From JAXMAO01 sp046350375 (GTDB lineage Bacteria > Planctomycetota > Phycisphaerae > UBA1845 > UTPLA1), in NCBI GenBank assembly GCA_046350375.1, contig JAXMAO010000004.1:62001-126000 (forward strand): a DNA stretch of 64,000 bases, given 5' to 3'. The translations under genes were made by a program, and so were the position numbers. Under the pieces are notes generated by a model that was not told the DNA's origin, made no database searches, and saw only the letters and a list, made by a program, of their open reading frames with translations. Below are positions 33,330-42,116 of this stretch, piece by piece (position 1 is the first letter of the stretch; the number at the start of each line of letters is the position of its first letter).

Positions 33330-34028
33330 TTACGAGATTCGCAGGCCGCTGCGGGTGCGCCGGAAGAGCACCGGTCCGCCCAGCAGGATCAGCGCCAGCG
33401 TCGCCGGTTCCGGAATGGCCTTGTAGGTGTACTTGACCCGCACGTCGGCGCCGGCGAGCGTCGTGAACTGCACCAGCAGGTTGCCGGCGCCGCTGCCGTG
33501 CGAGGTCGCGATGGCCGATATCGGCAACGCGATGTTTCCGCCGCCCAGCGCCGAGAAGAGCGCCAGGTCGGCCGCCGAGACGGGCGGACCGAGCGTGACC
33601 GAATTGGTGTCGGTGTCCGAGAGGTTCGGATAGCTGCGTCCCGACGCGCCGCCGAAGTCGATCAGGCCGTCGAACGCCAGGACGTTATCGACCGTGCTGG
33701 CCGCCGGCAGCGAAACCACCAGGACCGACATGTCGGGCCGCGTGAGCGTGATCGTGGCGGACAGGTCGAGCGTCACCGTGGCCGGCGCGGCGTCGAGGCT
33801 TTCGAAGGCCGCCGAGCCCTGCACGGTGCCGCCGAGCAGGAACTCGATGGACTGCAGGGTGCCGAGCGCGGTGTCGAACTTCGGAATGTTGATGTTCTGG
33901 TTCCAGTTCGTCAGTTGAATCGGGACGCTGGCCCCGAAGGTCAGCGTCTGCGTCTGCGAGGCCTGCGCGGTTGAAGCCAGCGCCAGCCCGGCCCACAGGC
34001 CGAGAACGAGTGCGCGTCGAATTCCCAT
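33330..34028 (-). CDS. PEP-CTERM protein, choice-of-anchor-E-like, copy 3
   Basis: The 232-residue paralog opens MGIRRALVLGLWAGLALAS (signal peptide) with GGGGGGAG just before the ATG at 34028. Body landmarks KFDTALGTLQSIEFLLGG, AAFESLDAAPATVTLDLSAT, IDFGGASGRSYPNLSDTDTN and LLVQFTTLAGADVRVKYTY align with copies 1 and 2. The tail IPEPATLALILLGGPVLF plus RRTR is a PEP-CTERM signal followed by a few extra residues (SGLRIS). It is first in transcription order. Each of the three genes has its own hairpin downstream, so they appear to be separate transcripts. Confidence 0.88.
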   Translation of the reverse strand: MGIRRALVLGLWAGLALASTAQASQTQTLTFGASVPIQLTNWNQNINIPKFDTALGTLQSIEFLLGGTVQGSAAFESLDAAPATVTLDLSATITLTRPDMSVLVVSLPAASTVDNVLAFDGLIDFGGASGRSYPNLSDTDTNSVTLGPPVSAADLALFSALGGGNIALPISAIATSHGSGAGNLLVQFTTLAGADVRVKYTYKAIPEPATLALILLGGPVLFRRTRSGLRIS

Positions 34029-34187
34029 GATCTCCCCCCGAACCGATGGCGAGTCGCGGGACCCCCCAAGGCCCCTCTGCCCCCACCGCTCAAGCCTATT
34101 GCGAATGGCGGCGCAAAGTCAACCGTCTCGCCGCCATTGCGGGCGGCGCCGGTCGCGCCTACAACGCTCGCGGAGGTGGCGGATCGC

Positions 34188-35198
34188 ATGAAGGCCGTTC
34201 GATTTCATCGCACCGGCGGGCCGGACGTGCTCACGGTCGAATCGGTTCCCGATCCGGTTCCCGGACCTGGCGAGGCCGTCGTCCGCGTCCGCGCCGCGGC
34301 GCTCAACCGGCTCGACAGCTTCCTGCGCAGCGGCGCCTCGACCATGCCCGGCTTCTCGATGCCGCATACCGGCGGGTTCGACATCGCCGGCGACGTGCTG
34401 ACGGTTGGCGCGGGTGGCGACCCGGCGATGGTCGGCCGGCCGGTGGTCATCAAGGCCCGCATCGCCGGGCCGCAGTCGCGCGGGCGGCTGGACATCATCG
34501 GCATTGCCCGGCCGGGCGGCTTCGCCGAGCAGGTGCTGGTGCCGCTCGAAGCGCTGGTGCCCAAGCCCGCCCCGCTCTCGTACGCTGAGGCGGCGGCCTA
34601 TCCGTGCGTCTATCTCACGGCGTACTACGGGCTGGCGCTGGCGGCGGGTGTGCGGCCGGGCGAGACCGTGCTGGTGCACGCCGGCGGCAGCGGCGCCGGG
34701 GTCGCGGCGATCCAGATCGCCAAGCTGATGGGGGCGCAGGTGATTGCGACGGTCGGAAGCGCGGCCAAGGCGGAGAAGGCCCGCAGCCTGCTGGGCGTGG
34801 ACCAGGTCGTCAATTATCGCACCGACGATCTGGCGGCGGCGATCAAGAGCTTCACGCACGGTCGCGGCGTGGACGTGGTTTTCGATCCGATCTGGGGCAA
34901 CAGCGCCGCCAAGACGATCGACTGTTTCGCCTATCACGGGCGCTGGATCGTGCTGGGCATGGTCGGCGGACTGAACGCCGAGCTGAACGCCGCCAAGCTG
35001 ATGTTCCGCGAGGTGACGCTGCGCGGCATCGTCGAGTTCTACTGCGCCGACGAGGTCTTTCATGCCGCGCTCAACCTGGCCCACCAGGGCAAGCTGCGGC
35101 CGCTGGTCGATCGCGTCTGGCCGCTCGAGCAGCTGGCCGACGCTTATCGGCAACTCGAGAGCGGCGAGTTCTTCGGGAAGATCGTGGTTCAGCCGTGA
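34188..35198 (+). CDS. Zinc-independent MDR family oxidoreductase (quinone oxidoreductase-like)
   Basis: The 336-residue cytosolic enzyme belongs to the medium-chain dehydrogenase/reductase superfamily. MKAVRFHRTGGPDVLTVESV is the typical N-terminus of NADPH:quinone reductases. The GroES-like domain has AAALNRLDSFLRSG and GFDIAGDV, without the catalytic zinc cysteine/histidine set of alcohol dehydrogenases. The nucleotide-binding loop is VLVHAGGSGAGVAAIQIAK near residue 160, followed by GAQVIATVGS. CGGAGG lies 12 bp before ATG 34188. Substrate cannot be told. It diverges from the third PEP-CTERM gene. Confidence 0.9.
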   Translation: MKAVRFHRTGGPDVLTVESVPDPVPGPGEAVVRVRAAALNRLDSFLRSGASTMPGFSMPHTGGFDIAGDVLTVGAGGDPAMVGRPVVIKARIAGPQSRGRLDIIGIARPGGFAEQVLVPLEALVPKPAPLSYAEAAAYPCVYLTAYYGLALAAGVRPGETVLVHAGGSGAGVAAIQIAKLMGAQVIATVGSAAKAEKARSLLGVDQVVNYRTDDLAAAIKSFTHGRGVDVVFDPIWGNSAAKTIDCFAYHGRWIVLGMVGGLNAELNAAKLMFREVTLRGIVEFYCADEVFHAALNLAHQGKLRPLVDRVWPLEQLADAYRQLESGEFFGKIVVQP

Positions 35199-35283
35199 TG
35201 GCCGCTGCGTAGATGCAATTCGTTCGCTCGTAACGAGTTAAGGGGCGACGCATCGCCTGACCGCGGCGCGGGCCCGAATCCTT

Positions 35284-35312
35284 TTGGAGACACGCGCGAT
35301 CAACGATAAAAT
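35284..35312 (+). promoter_or_regulatory. Candidate promoter of the subtilase gene
   Basis: TTGGAG (35284-35289) and TAAAAT (35307-35312) are 17 bp apart in otherwise GC-rich DNA. This would start transcription near 35319, favouring the ATG at 35361 over an ATG at 35316. Confidence 0.45.
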
Positions 35313-35360
35313 GGGATGGGTAGTGGAGTTCGCGCCGACACGCAGCTCACGAGTCTTTGC

Positions 35361-37901
35361 ATGAAGATTTCAAAAAATGGGGCCGGGCGCCGGCCTTGCG
35401 CCGACGCACACCGGATGGGCACCATCGCACAGTGGTTGATCATCGTCGCCGCAATTCTCGGCGGCGTCGCGCGCGCCCCGGCGGCTGATCCGTCCGCTCC
35501 GGCGGTTGAATTCAACGGCCGGCTCTACGGCGTCAGCAAGTCGGTGGTGAACGGCGTCGAGCGCACGACCTACAACGACGGCACGCACGACTATTCGCCG
35601 GACGAGCTGCGGGTGCACCTGGCGAGCGAGTCGCCGCGCGTCCTTTCGGCGGCGGCCGAGCAGCGGGCCGCGACGCTTGGCGCGGGCGACCCGATCGACG
35701 TCATCCTGACGCTGCGCGAGCAGCCGGGCGCGCCGATCGCGCGGGCCGGCTGGTCGGCGGTCAGCGCCCAGTTGCACGACCTGACCGACCGGATGCAGGC
35801 CATCACCCGTCCCTACGTGATCGGCGGCGGCGGGCCGCAGTTCCATCAGCACCCCAGCGCGGCCGAGCAGGCGGCGCGGCGGGCGCTGGCCGAGCAGTTC
35901 GACGACCTGACTCGCGCCACGCGCCGCGCAATCTACGGACAGATGGCCGCCGCGGTCGGACCCTCGCAGGACGCGGTCGCCGGCGCGGTGACGCAGCTCG
36001 GCGGACAGGTGACCGGGCGGATCGTCTCGGGCAATCGGCTGTTCGTGCGTCTGCCGGCCGGTCAGCTCGCGGCGCTGGCGGCCGACGGGCGGATCGCGGC
36101 GATCGACTTCGACTCGCCGGTCGCGCCGGAGCTGGACCTGCAGCGCACCTCGCTGGGGGTCGACTCGACCTTCTGGGGCAACGGCATCGAAGGCGGCGTG
36201 AACGACATCGGGCTGCTCGACAGCGGCGCCGACCAGTCGCACCCGGCGCTCTCCAGCCACTCGTTCCTGAGCAACATGGGCACCGGCGACACGCTCGGGC
36301 ACGGCACCAGCGTGTGCGGGATCATGGCGTCGACCGACACGACTTATCGCGGGCTGGCCTACGGGCTGGATCGCATCGTCGTGGCGCTGGCGAGCGGCAC
36401 CATCAGCATCTCGATGACCGGCATGAACTACATCATCTCGACCGGCGAACCCGAGAACACGAACTACAGCTACGGCAACGGCACGGCCATCCTGAGCGAC
36501 TATTCGCAGACCGATCAGTTCTTCGACGGCGTGATCGCCGACTACGGATTCATGGTCAGCAAGTCGGCCGGCAACGGCGGCTATCCGGCGGGCAATCCGC
36601 CGCCGCCGACAATCACCAACCCCGCGCCGGCCTACAACCTGATGGCGGTCGCCAACGTCATCGACCAGAACACCATCGACCGCAGCGACGACTGGATCGA
36701 CACCTCGAGCAGCATCGGCCCGACGCTGGGCGGACGCAAGAAGCCCGACGTCTCGGCCCCCGGCACCAGCACCGCCACCACGCTGCTGGGCGGCGGGTTC
36801 GGAGACTTTGCCGGCACGTCGTCGGCCGCGCCGCACGTCGGCGCGGGGGTCATTCTGCTGTGGGACCTGGGCGTGACCAACGCCCTCGCGTGCAAGGCGG
36901 TCATCATCAACACGGCCGACGCCAAGAACCACAACGGCACGTCGCTGCCGCCGGACGACGTCTGGGTCGCCGGCTCGTTGTGGGATAAGCGCTACGGCTG
37001 GGGCTACATCAACCTCGGGCACGCGTACAACCACGCCTTCGATCACTTCATCGACAGTGTGCCGCCCGCGCCCGAAGACGCCGACTTCAAGCTCTACGCT
37101 GGCCCGGTCGCCCCCAACGCCAAGACGACGCTCGCCTGGCAGCGCCACGTGGCCTACAACGGCGCCACCTTCCCGACGCAGATCGAGTCGCTCAGCGACT
37201 TGGACCTGCGGGCCTTCCGCGAGTCGGACAACGCGCCGCTGGCGCAGTCCAGCTCCGCCATCGACAACGTCGAGCAGTTCTCGATCGCTTCGGCCGAGTC
37301 TTCGGTCGTCGTCAAGGTCGAGGCCTTCGCCGCGTTTGATCCGGATGTGCCGACCGAAACGTTTGCCCTGGCGACGCCAGCCGGCTTCACGGCGCGCAGC
37401 GGCCCGGCCTTCAGCACCGTGGCGCACGGGCCCAGCGGCGTCGCGCCCGGCACGCAGTTCACGCTGTCGGTCGACGTGCACAACATCGGCGACCTCGACG
37501 CGCACGGCGTGAGCGTCAACCTGTCGGGCGTGTCGATCGTCTCCGGTGACAATCCGCAGGCGCTGGGCAGCGTCGCCGACGGCGGCTATGCGACCGCCAG
37601 CTGGGTCGTGCAGGCCGACGGCACGGCCGGCACGTATCCGCTCTCGTTTGCGATCGCGAGCAACTCGTACGGCGAAGATTTTGCCGGCACGGGCGGCACG
37701 AGCTACGAGTCGGTCCTCTGCCTGCCAGGCGACGTGAACAACGACGGCTACATCAACGGCGACGACGTGCAGGGCTTCGTGCAGGCCTTCATCGCGCCCG
37801 AGTCGGCCACGCCGACAGCCTTCTGCGCCAGCGACATCGTGGTCACCGGCAGCCTGCTGGCCGACGACCTGGCGTCGTTCGTGACGCTGCTGCTCTACTA
37901 G
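35361..37901 (+). CDS. Secreted subtilisin-like serine protease (S8) with dockerin-like tail
   Basis: The 846-residue exported protein has a signal region (TIAQWLIIVAAILGGVARAP) and an S8 peptidase domain. The catalytic triad is visible as Asp in GLLDSGADQSHPAL (about residue 287), His in LGHGTSVCGIMAS (about 313) and Ser in FAGTSSAAPHVGAG (about 487); the oxyanion Asn is in SKSAGNGGYPAG. An inhibitor/propeptide-like region precedes it (VDVILTLREQPGAP is a hallmark of I9-like or beta-rich pro regions). After the catalytic domain come a beta-sandwich and a CARDB-like domain (VDVHNIGDLDAHGVSVNLSG), then a calcium-binding dockerin-like pair GDVNNDGYINGDDVQGFV. Substrate is unknown. Confidence 0.9.
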   Translation: MKISKNGAGRRPCADAHRMGTIAQWLIIVAAILGGVARAPAADPSAPAVEFNGRLYGVSKSVVNGVERTTYNDGTHDYSPDELRVHLASESPRVLSAAAEQRAATLGAGDPIDVILTLREQPGAPIARAGWSAVSAQLHDLTDRMQAITRPYVIGGGGPQFHQHPSAAEQAARRALAEQFDDLTRATRRAIYGQMAAAVGPSQDAVAGAVTQLGGQVTGRIVSGNRLFVRLPAGQLAALAADGRIAAIDFDSPVAPELDLQRTSLGVDSTFWGNGIEGGVNDIGLLDSGADQSHPALSSHSFLSNMGTGDTLGHGTSVCGIMASTDTTYRGLAYGLDRIVVALASGTISISMTGMNYIISTGEPENTNYSYGNGTAILSDYSQTDQFFDGVIADYGFMVSKSAGNGGYPAGNPPPPTITNPAPAYNLMAVANVIDQNTIDRSDDWIDTSSSIGPTLGGRKKPDVSAPGTSTATTLLGGGFGDFAGTSSAAPHVGAGVILLWDLGVTNALACKAVIINTADAKNHNGTSLPPDDVWVAGSLWDKRYGWGYINLGHAYNHAFDHFIDSVPPAPEDADFKLYAGPVAPNAKTTLAWQRHVAYNGATFPTQIESLSDLDLRAFRESDNAPLAQSSSAIDNVEQFSIASAESSVVVKVEAFAAFDPDVPTETFALATPAGFTARSGPAFSTVAHGPSGVAPGTQFTLSVDVHNIGDLDAHGVSVNLSGVSIVSGDNPQALGSVADGGYATASWVVQADGTAGTYPLSFAIASNSYGEDFAGTGGTSYESVLCLPGDVNNDGYINGDDVQGFVQAFIAPESATPTAFCASDIVVTGSLLADDLASFVTLLLY

Positions 37902-38404
37902 GCCTTCCAGGGGACGACGATCGGCCGGCGCCAGTTCGCGTTGCGCGGCGTGCGCCAGGCGCGCCTCCGGGCCCGCCGTGGTGCACTCCCGACCCGTTCC
38001 ATTCACTGACAATTCACAGCCTCTCTGGGCCGGCTAGGGTCTTTCCCGAATCGGGCTTGTTCGGGTAGGTCGGGCGACCGGGCGGCGGGCGTTTGCGGCC
38101 GTCGTCATCCGCTGGTGCGGAATCGTAATAGCCTGCCAATTAGTTAGTTACGAATGCAAGCCCGGGTCGGCTCGCGCGCGTGGGCCGGACCGCGCAATTC
38201 TCGACGCTCTCTGTCAACAACAGCAACATTTTTCCGGGAAACCCGCCGATAGCCGTGCATAGCATTGGCGTGCATCGGTCCAAGAACACGCCGCGGATGG
38301 GGAGTCGGCAACTCGAACTGAGTTGAACGCTGCCGGTGCGTAAGGGGCGCGCCGGGGTGCACGTTGCCGCCGCGGTCTTGAAGCAGGCAAAGGTGGGTAG
38401 AGAT
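37902..38404 (+). other. 503-bp non-coding region before the fourth PEP-CTERM gene
   Basis: No gene with supporting signals is seen between the subtilase and the PEP-CTERM gene. The centre (38120-38155) is AT-rich (CCAATTAGTTAGTTACG) and could hold a promoter, and the roughly 250 bp before the ATG may be a long leader. I looked for a riboswitch fold and a sigma-54 site and could not support either. Confidence 0.5.
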
Positions 38405-39130
38405 ATGGGAAGGGCAGCCAAACTGAGTCTTTCGTTCTGCGCGTTGATGGCGTGCGCTGCGCCGGCCTTCGGTGCCGCGATCACGTTCTCGGGGTCGCAG
38501 GGCAGCCTGGCGGCGTCAGTGAAGTTCGAGACCTCGGGCTCGAACCTGATCGTCACGCTCACGAACACGTCGGCGAGCGACGTGCTGGTGCCGGCCGACG
38601 TGCTGACGGGCGTGTTCTGGGATGTCTCCGGTTCGCCGATCAGCCTGACGCGGACGAGCGCCGTGGTTCCGGGAACGTCGAGCGTGCTGTTCGGCGTGAC
38701 GGATCCGGGCGGCGTGGTGGGCGGTGAGTGGGCCTATCGCGGCAACATCGCGGACAACCCGCCGGGCCACGCGTACGGCATCAGCTCGGCCGGCTTGGAC
38801 ATCTTCGGGCCCGGCGATCGCTTTCCCGGCAACGACCTCCAGGGCCCGCCGTCGGGCTCGCCGGATGGGTTGCAGTATGGCATTACGTCGGCTGGCGACA
38901 ACCCGGCGACCGGCAACGGCGAGGTGACCGGCAGCGACGCGCTGATCAAGAACCAGGTGGTCTTCACCCTCGCGGGTCTGCCGTCGGGGTTTGACCCGAT
39001 GGCGCGCATCGGTGGCATTCGATTCCAGTACGGGACGGGGTTGAACGAGCCGCACTTCCCCGAGCCGGCGACGCTCGGGCTGCTGGCGATCGGCCTCGTG
39101 CCGGCGCTGGCGCGGCGGATCCGCCGCTAA
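38405..39130 (+). CDS. PEP-CTERM protein, XDD4-like exosortase-dependent surface protein
   Basis: The 241-residue protein starts MGRAAKLSLSFCALMACAAP (signal peptide). Its body contains SLAASVKFETSGSNLIVTLT, VPADVLTGVFWDVSG, SPDGLQYGITSAGDNPATGN and VVFTLAGLPSGFDPMARIGG, a pattern I associate with the XDD4 family of exosortase-dependent proteins. It ends FPEPATLGLLAIGLVPAL then RRIRR, a PEP-CTERM tail. It is not closely related to the three tandem PEP-CTERM paralogs nearby. Exact start is supported by the signal peptide; the ribosome binding site is weak. Role unknown; presumed extracellular matrix or surface. Confidence 0.86.
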   Translation: MGRAAKLSLSFCALMACAAPAFGAAITFSGSQGSLAASVKFETSGSNLIVTLTNTSASDVLVPADVLTGVFWDVSGSPISLTRTSAVVPGTSSVLFGVTDPGGVVGGEWAYRGNIADNPPGHAYGISSAGLDIFGPGDRFPGNDLQGPPSGSPDGLQYGITSAGDNPATGNGEVTGSDALIKNQVVFTLAGLPSGFDPMARIGGIRFQYGTGLNEPHFPEPATLGLLAIGLVPALARRIRR

Positions 39131-39142
39131 CGAGTTTTGTAT

Positions 39143-39165
39143 CGCGGTCGGCGAGGCCGGCCGCG
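39143..39165 (+). terminator. Hairpin after the XDD4-like gene
   Basis: CGCGGTCGGC (39143-39152) and GCCGGCCGCG (39156-39165) pair over 10 bp with one wobble and a 3-base loop, 12 bp after the stop codon. There is no T-tract, so factor-independent termination is doubtful. Confidence 0.4.
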
Positions 39166-39212
39166 TGTAGGGACCTGTAGTCACTGCCACGAGGCGGCTC
39201 GTCCATTCGGGC

Positions 39213-39440
39213 GGGCCGCACTCGTTTTTGCCTATTGGTCGGGCGCGACCCAGCTCGGGCCGCACTCGTTTTTACTTGTTGAGCGCGCGTCACAATCCGG
39301 GCCGCACTCGTTCTTACTTGTTGAGCGCGCGTCACAATCCGGGCCGCACTCGTTTTTGCTTGTTGAGCGCGCGTCACAATCCGAGCCGCACTCGTTCTTA
39401 CTCGTTGCTCTGGCGCACCGCGGTCTGGGCCGCATTCGCC
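39213..39440. repeat. Tandem array of a 42-bp repeat
   Basis: The unit opens GGGCCGCACTCGTTTTTACT and continues through TGTTGAGCGCGCGTCACAAT. Near-identical copies begin at 39257, 39299, 39341 and 39383, spaced exactly 42 bp; a degenerate copy starts at 39213 and a partial one at 39427. Copies differ by single bases (TTTTTA, TTCTTA, TTTTTG). The array fills most of the 347-bp gap between the XDD4-like gene and the 3' end of mutL, which are convergent. Because 42 is a multiple of three, one frame would give a 14-residue peptide repeat, but no gene start or ribosome binding site supports translation. Confidence 0.9.
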
Positions 39441-39477
39441 GGCTTCGTGCCGCGCTTTCGCGCGGCGCGGAGGCAGC

Positions 39478-41304
39478 TCAGGTCCGCTTGAACTGCCGGT
39501 CGAGGTCGCGCAGCGAGAGTTGCAACGTGGTCGGCCGGCCGTGCGGACAGTTGCTGCCGCGGTCGGTTTCGACGCGGGCCGCCATGAGCGCTTCGATCTC
39601 GTGCGGCGAGAGCGGGTCGCCGGCCTTCACGGCGGCCTTGCAGGCCATCATCGAGAGCAAAGCGTCGAGGAGTGTCTCGTCGCTCTCGGCGTGGTGCGGC
39701 TCGGCGATCCGGTCGAGCAGGTCGCGGAGGAACTCGACGGGAGAGACGCGCGACAGCAGCGTCGGGAAGGCGTGCACGGCGAGCGCGTGGGGGCCGATGG
39801 GCGCCAGTTCGATGCCCAGCCGGGCGAGCAGCTGGGCGTGAACTTCGGCGGCGGCCTGCTGGCGTCCGCCGGCGGCGACGGTCTCGGGGATCAGCAGGCG
39901 CTGCGATTCGAGCGGTCCGCGCAGGACGCGCTGGCGGAACTGCTCGTAGAGGACCCGTTCGTGCAGGGCGTGCTGGTCGACGATCATGAGTCCGTCGGCC
40001 GACTCGACCACCAGGTACATGTTGTGGATCTGCAGGGCGCGGGTTTGCGGCGGTGGTTGCAGGGCGGTGCGCGGCGCGGGCTCGGGCTCGGGCGGTGGGC
40101 CGGGTTCGCGGAGCGCGGCGCGGTCGGAGTCGAGCGGCGGCCGCGGCGCGAACGGTTGCGGCGCGCCGTGGCGCGGCGGGTCGACGAGCGGCGTTGCGGC
40201 CGGTGCGGGGGCGTGGCGGAAGTAGTCGGCGATGGCGGCCCGGACGGCGGCGGCGTGGGGCGCGTCGGCGTTCGTGGCGGCGTGCGACGATGCCACGCGG
40301 AGCGCGGGGGTCAGGTCGCGCGAGAGGAGCGTTTCGCGCAGCACGGCCAGCACCTGCGACTGGACCAGGCCGGCGTCGCGCCAGCGGACCTCGATCTTGG
40401 TGGGGTGGACGTTGACGTCGACGCTGGACGGAACGGTGGACAAGAAGAGGAATAGAACGGGGTAGCGGCCGGGTTCGACGAGGCCGCGGAAGGCCTCGCG
40501 GATGGCGAACTGGATGGAGCGGTCGGCGATGAATCGGCCGTTGAGGAAGACGTACTGCCACTTGGACGAGGCGCGGGCGCTGGCGGGCGGGGCGAAGAAG
40601 CCGTCAATGGCCAGGCCGCGTTCGTCGGCGTGGAGCGGGAAGAGCTGGGCGGCGAGGTCGGCGCCGTAGAAGTCGGCAATGCGTTCGCGGCGGTCGGAGG
40701 TGGCGGGCAGGACGCGGACGTCGCGGCCGGCGTGGGTCTGTCGGAAGGCGACGTGCGGATGGGCGAGCGCGACGCGGGCGATCTGCTCGGTGATGTGGGC
40801 GAGCTCGGTGGCGGGCTGGCGGAGGTAGCGACGCCGGGCCGGGATGTTGAAGAAGAGGTTGCGGACCTCGACGCGGGTGCCGACCGGCGCGGCGGCAGGT
40901 CGCGGCGCGGAGAGCGTGGCGCCGGCGGCGGAGATTTCGGCGGCGGCCAGTTGATCGGGCGGGCGCGAGACGAGGCGCAGCTCGGCGACGGCGGCCATGC
41001 TGGCGAGCGCTTCGCCGCGGAAGCCGAGCGTGGCGACGGAGAGCAGGTCGTCGACCGAGGCGAGCTTGCTGGTGGCGTGGGCGGTGATGGCGAGCGGGAG
41101 GTCATCGGGGTCGATGCCGCAGCCGTCGTCGGTGACGCGGATGAGCGCGGTGCCGCCGTCGAGGAGGTCGATGTCGATGCGGGTGGCGCCGGCGTCGATG
41201 GCGTTTTCGAGGAGTTCCTTGACGACGGAGGCGGGGCGTTCGATGACCTCGCCGGCGGCGATCTGGTTGGCGACGAGCGGGTCGAGGAGGCGGATGCGGG
41301 GCAT
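39478..41304 (-). CDS. mutL: DNA mismatch repair protein MutL
   Basis: MutL links MutS mismatch recognition to excision. The 608-residue protein has the N-terminal GHKL ATPase domain: ANQIAAGEVIERPASVVKEL, ENAIDAGATRIDID, TDDGCGIDPDDLPLAITAHA and LGFRGEALASMAAVA. A Pro-rich linker covers about 360-425, and the C-terminal domain has the endonuclease motif DQHALHERVLYE (about residue 440) plus a conserved CPHGRP near the end. These motifs mark the self-nicking type of MutL found outside the MutH-containing bacteria. Start ATG 41304 matches the family N-terminus (MPRIRLLDP). Confidence 0.95.
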   Translation of the reverse strand: MPRIRLLDPLVANQIAAGEVIERPASVVKELLENAIDAGATRIDIDLLDGGTALIRVTDDGCGIDPDDLPLAITAHATSKLASVDDLLSVATLGFRGEALASMAAVAELRLVSRPPDQLAAAEISAAGATLSAPRPAAAPVGTRVEVRNLFFNIPARRRYLRQPATELAHITEQIARVALAHPHVAFRQTHAGRDVRVLPATSDRRERIADFYGADLAAQLFPLHADERGLAIDGFFAPPASARASSKWQYVFLNGRFIADRSIQFAIREAFRGLVEPGRYPVLFLFLSTVPSSVDVNVHPTKIEVRWRDAGLVQSQVLAVLRETLLSRDLTPALRVASSHAATNADAPHAAAVRAAIADYFRHAPAPAATPLVDPPRHGAPQPFAPRPPLDSDRAALREPGPPPEPEPAPRTALQPPPQTRALQIHNMYLVVESADGLMIVDQHALHERVLYEQFRQRVLRGPLESQRLLIPETVAAGGRQQAAAEVHAQLLARLGIELAPIGPHALAVHAFPTLLSRVSPVEFLRDLLDRIAEPHHAESDETLLDALLSMMACKAAVKAGDPLSPHEIEALMAARVETDRGSNCPHGRPTTLQLSLRDLDRQFKRT

Positions 41305-41393
41305 GGGCGGGATTGTAGAGGGGTTGGCAAGGGGGTGGAGGGAGATTTGCGCGGGCCGGGGGAGCGTGGCGGGGGCGGATTCTCGGACCGCGC

Positions 41394-41421
41394 TTGCAAT
41401 TTTTGCTGGAGAGATTACGAT
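41394..41421 (+). promoter_or_regulatory. Promoter-like pair in the 307-bp gap after the mutL start
   Basis: TTGCAA (41394-41399) and TACGAT (41416-41421) are 16 bp apart and could drive the small gene at 41612. The rest of the gap 41305-41611, divergent between mutL and that gene, holds nothing else I can name. Confidence 0.45.
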
Positions 41422-41611
41422 AGCTGGTCGAATCGAAATAAGGTGAGGGTCCGCGGCGCACGGCCGGAGGCCTTCGCGACACGATTCGATCAACGAACCA
41501 TTCTTGTTTACGAGCGCCCGTTCAAACCCAACATGGTAGCGGGCCGGCGCGCGGATCGGGCCGAGGCGTGTGCCTCGCCGGCGCGGTCGGGGGCGCGGAC
41601 CGAGGAATTGC

Positions 41612-41809
41612 ATGTCCAGGGAATTGATGACGGAGACGAAGTCGCGGTACGAGATCATCGTACGGGCCAAGCTGAGCTGGGCGGAGGCCGGGGCGCGAAC
41701 GTCGCAGCGGAACTGGGTCGATCGCGAGCTGACGGAGATCGGGTTGTCGCCCCTGTCGGACGACGAGATGAAGATGCACGGGATCAGCGCCTCTCCCCGC
41801 CTGCTGTAG
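41612..41809 (+). CDS. Small hypothetical protein
   Basis: A 65-residue frame starts at ATG 41612 with GAGGAATT as ribosome binding site 6 bp upstream. It reads MSRELMTETKSRYEIIVRAK at the start and continues with a charged stretch ending in LSPLSDDEMKMHGI. The composition (Lys, Glu, Ile, Met) is less GC-driven than random frames in this DNA, which supports real coding. No signal peptide or helix for the membrane. I do not recognise a family; it stands alone between mutL (divergent) and the sugar dehydrogenase gene. Confidence 0.55.
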   Translation: MSRELMTETKSRYEIIVRAKLSWAEAGARTSQRNWVDRELTEIGLSPLSDDEMKMHGISASPRLL

Positions 41810-42116
41810 GGGTTGTCCAGAAAAAGGGGGTTCCAGATAACGGCGGCCCGGTTTCGGCCGGGCGGTTGCGATGCGCGTGCGGTCGCACAGCGCCGTGGCG
41901 TGTCGGCTGGCGGGGGTGATTGTCGTCGACGGGGCGGCAGCCGATTTTTTTTCGGCCTGGAACTGGGTATCATAATTGGCTGCTCGGGGGAACGTGCGAC
42001 ACCGTCACCCGCGGCGAGAATCTGAAACTGGAGATGGGAGAACCGCGGGTCCGATGGGGCGCGCGACGGTCACAGGTCGGGCCGAAGACAGGCCGGATTC
42101 CGGCAGGAGCAAGACC
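41810..42116 (+). other. 307-bp leader region of the sugar dehydrogenase gene
   Basis: No gene is supported here. At 41940-41956 GCCGA-T7-TCGGC forms a small hairpin with a T-rich loop, perhaps a weak terminator for the small gene upstream. GGGTATCATAATTGG (41965-41979) contains overlapping minus-10-like boxes (TATCAT, CATAAT) and is the best candidate promoter for the dehydrogenase; no good minus-35 precedes it. Confidence 0.4.

Noticed and set aside
29029..34130. sigma-54-type promoters upstream of the three tandem PEP-CTERM genes
   Set aside because: Checked the leaders on the minus strand; no GG/GC pair with correct spacing and context.
8176..37965. The 12-mer GCCAGGCGCGCC at 8176, 18343 and 37954 as a dispersed repeat
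   Set aside because: Two copies lie in unrelated coding sequence and flanks do not match; such 12-mers are expected by chance at this GC content.
37902..38404. Riboswitch (cyclic-di-GMP type) or sigma-54 promoter before a PEP-CTERM gene
   Set aside because: Neither the conserved riboswitch core nor a TGGCAC-N5-TTGC type site was found.
39213..39440. CRISPR array
   Set aside because: Repeats follow each other without unique spacers of constant length, and no cas gene is present.
39137..39841. Open frame that would translate the 42-bp repeat into a 14-residue peptide repeat
   Set aside because: No ribosome binding site, no flanking domain, and it runs on into the antisense of mutL.
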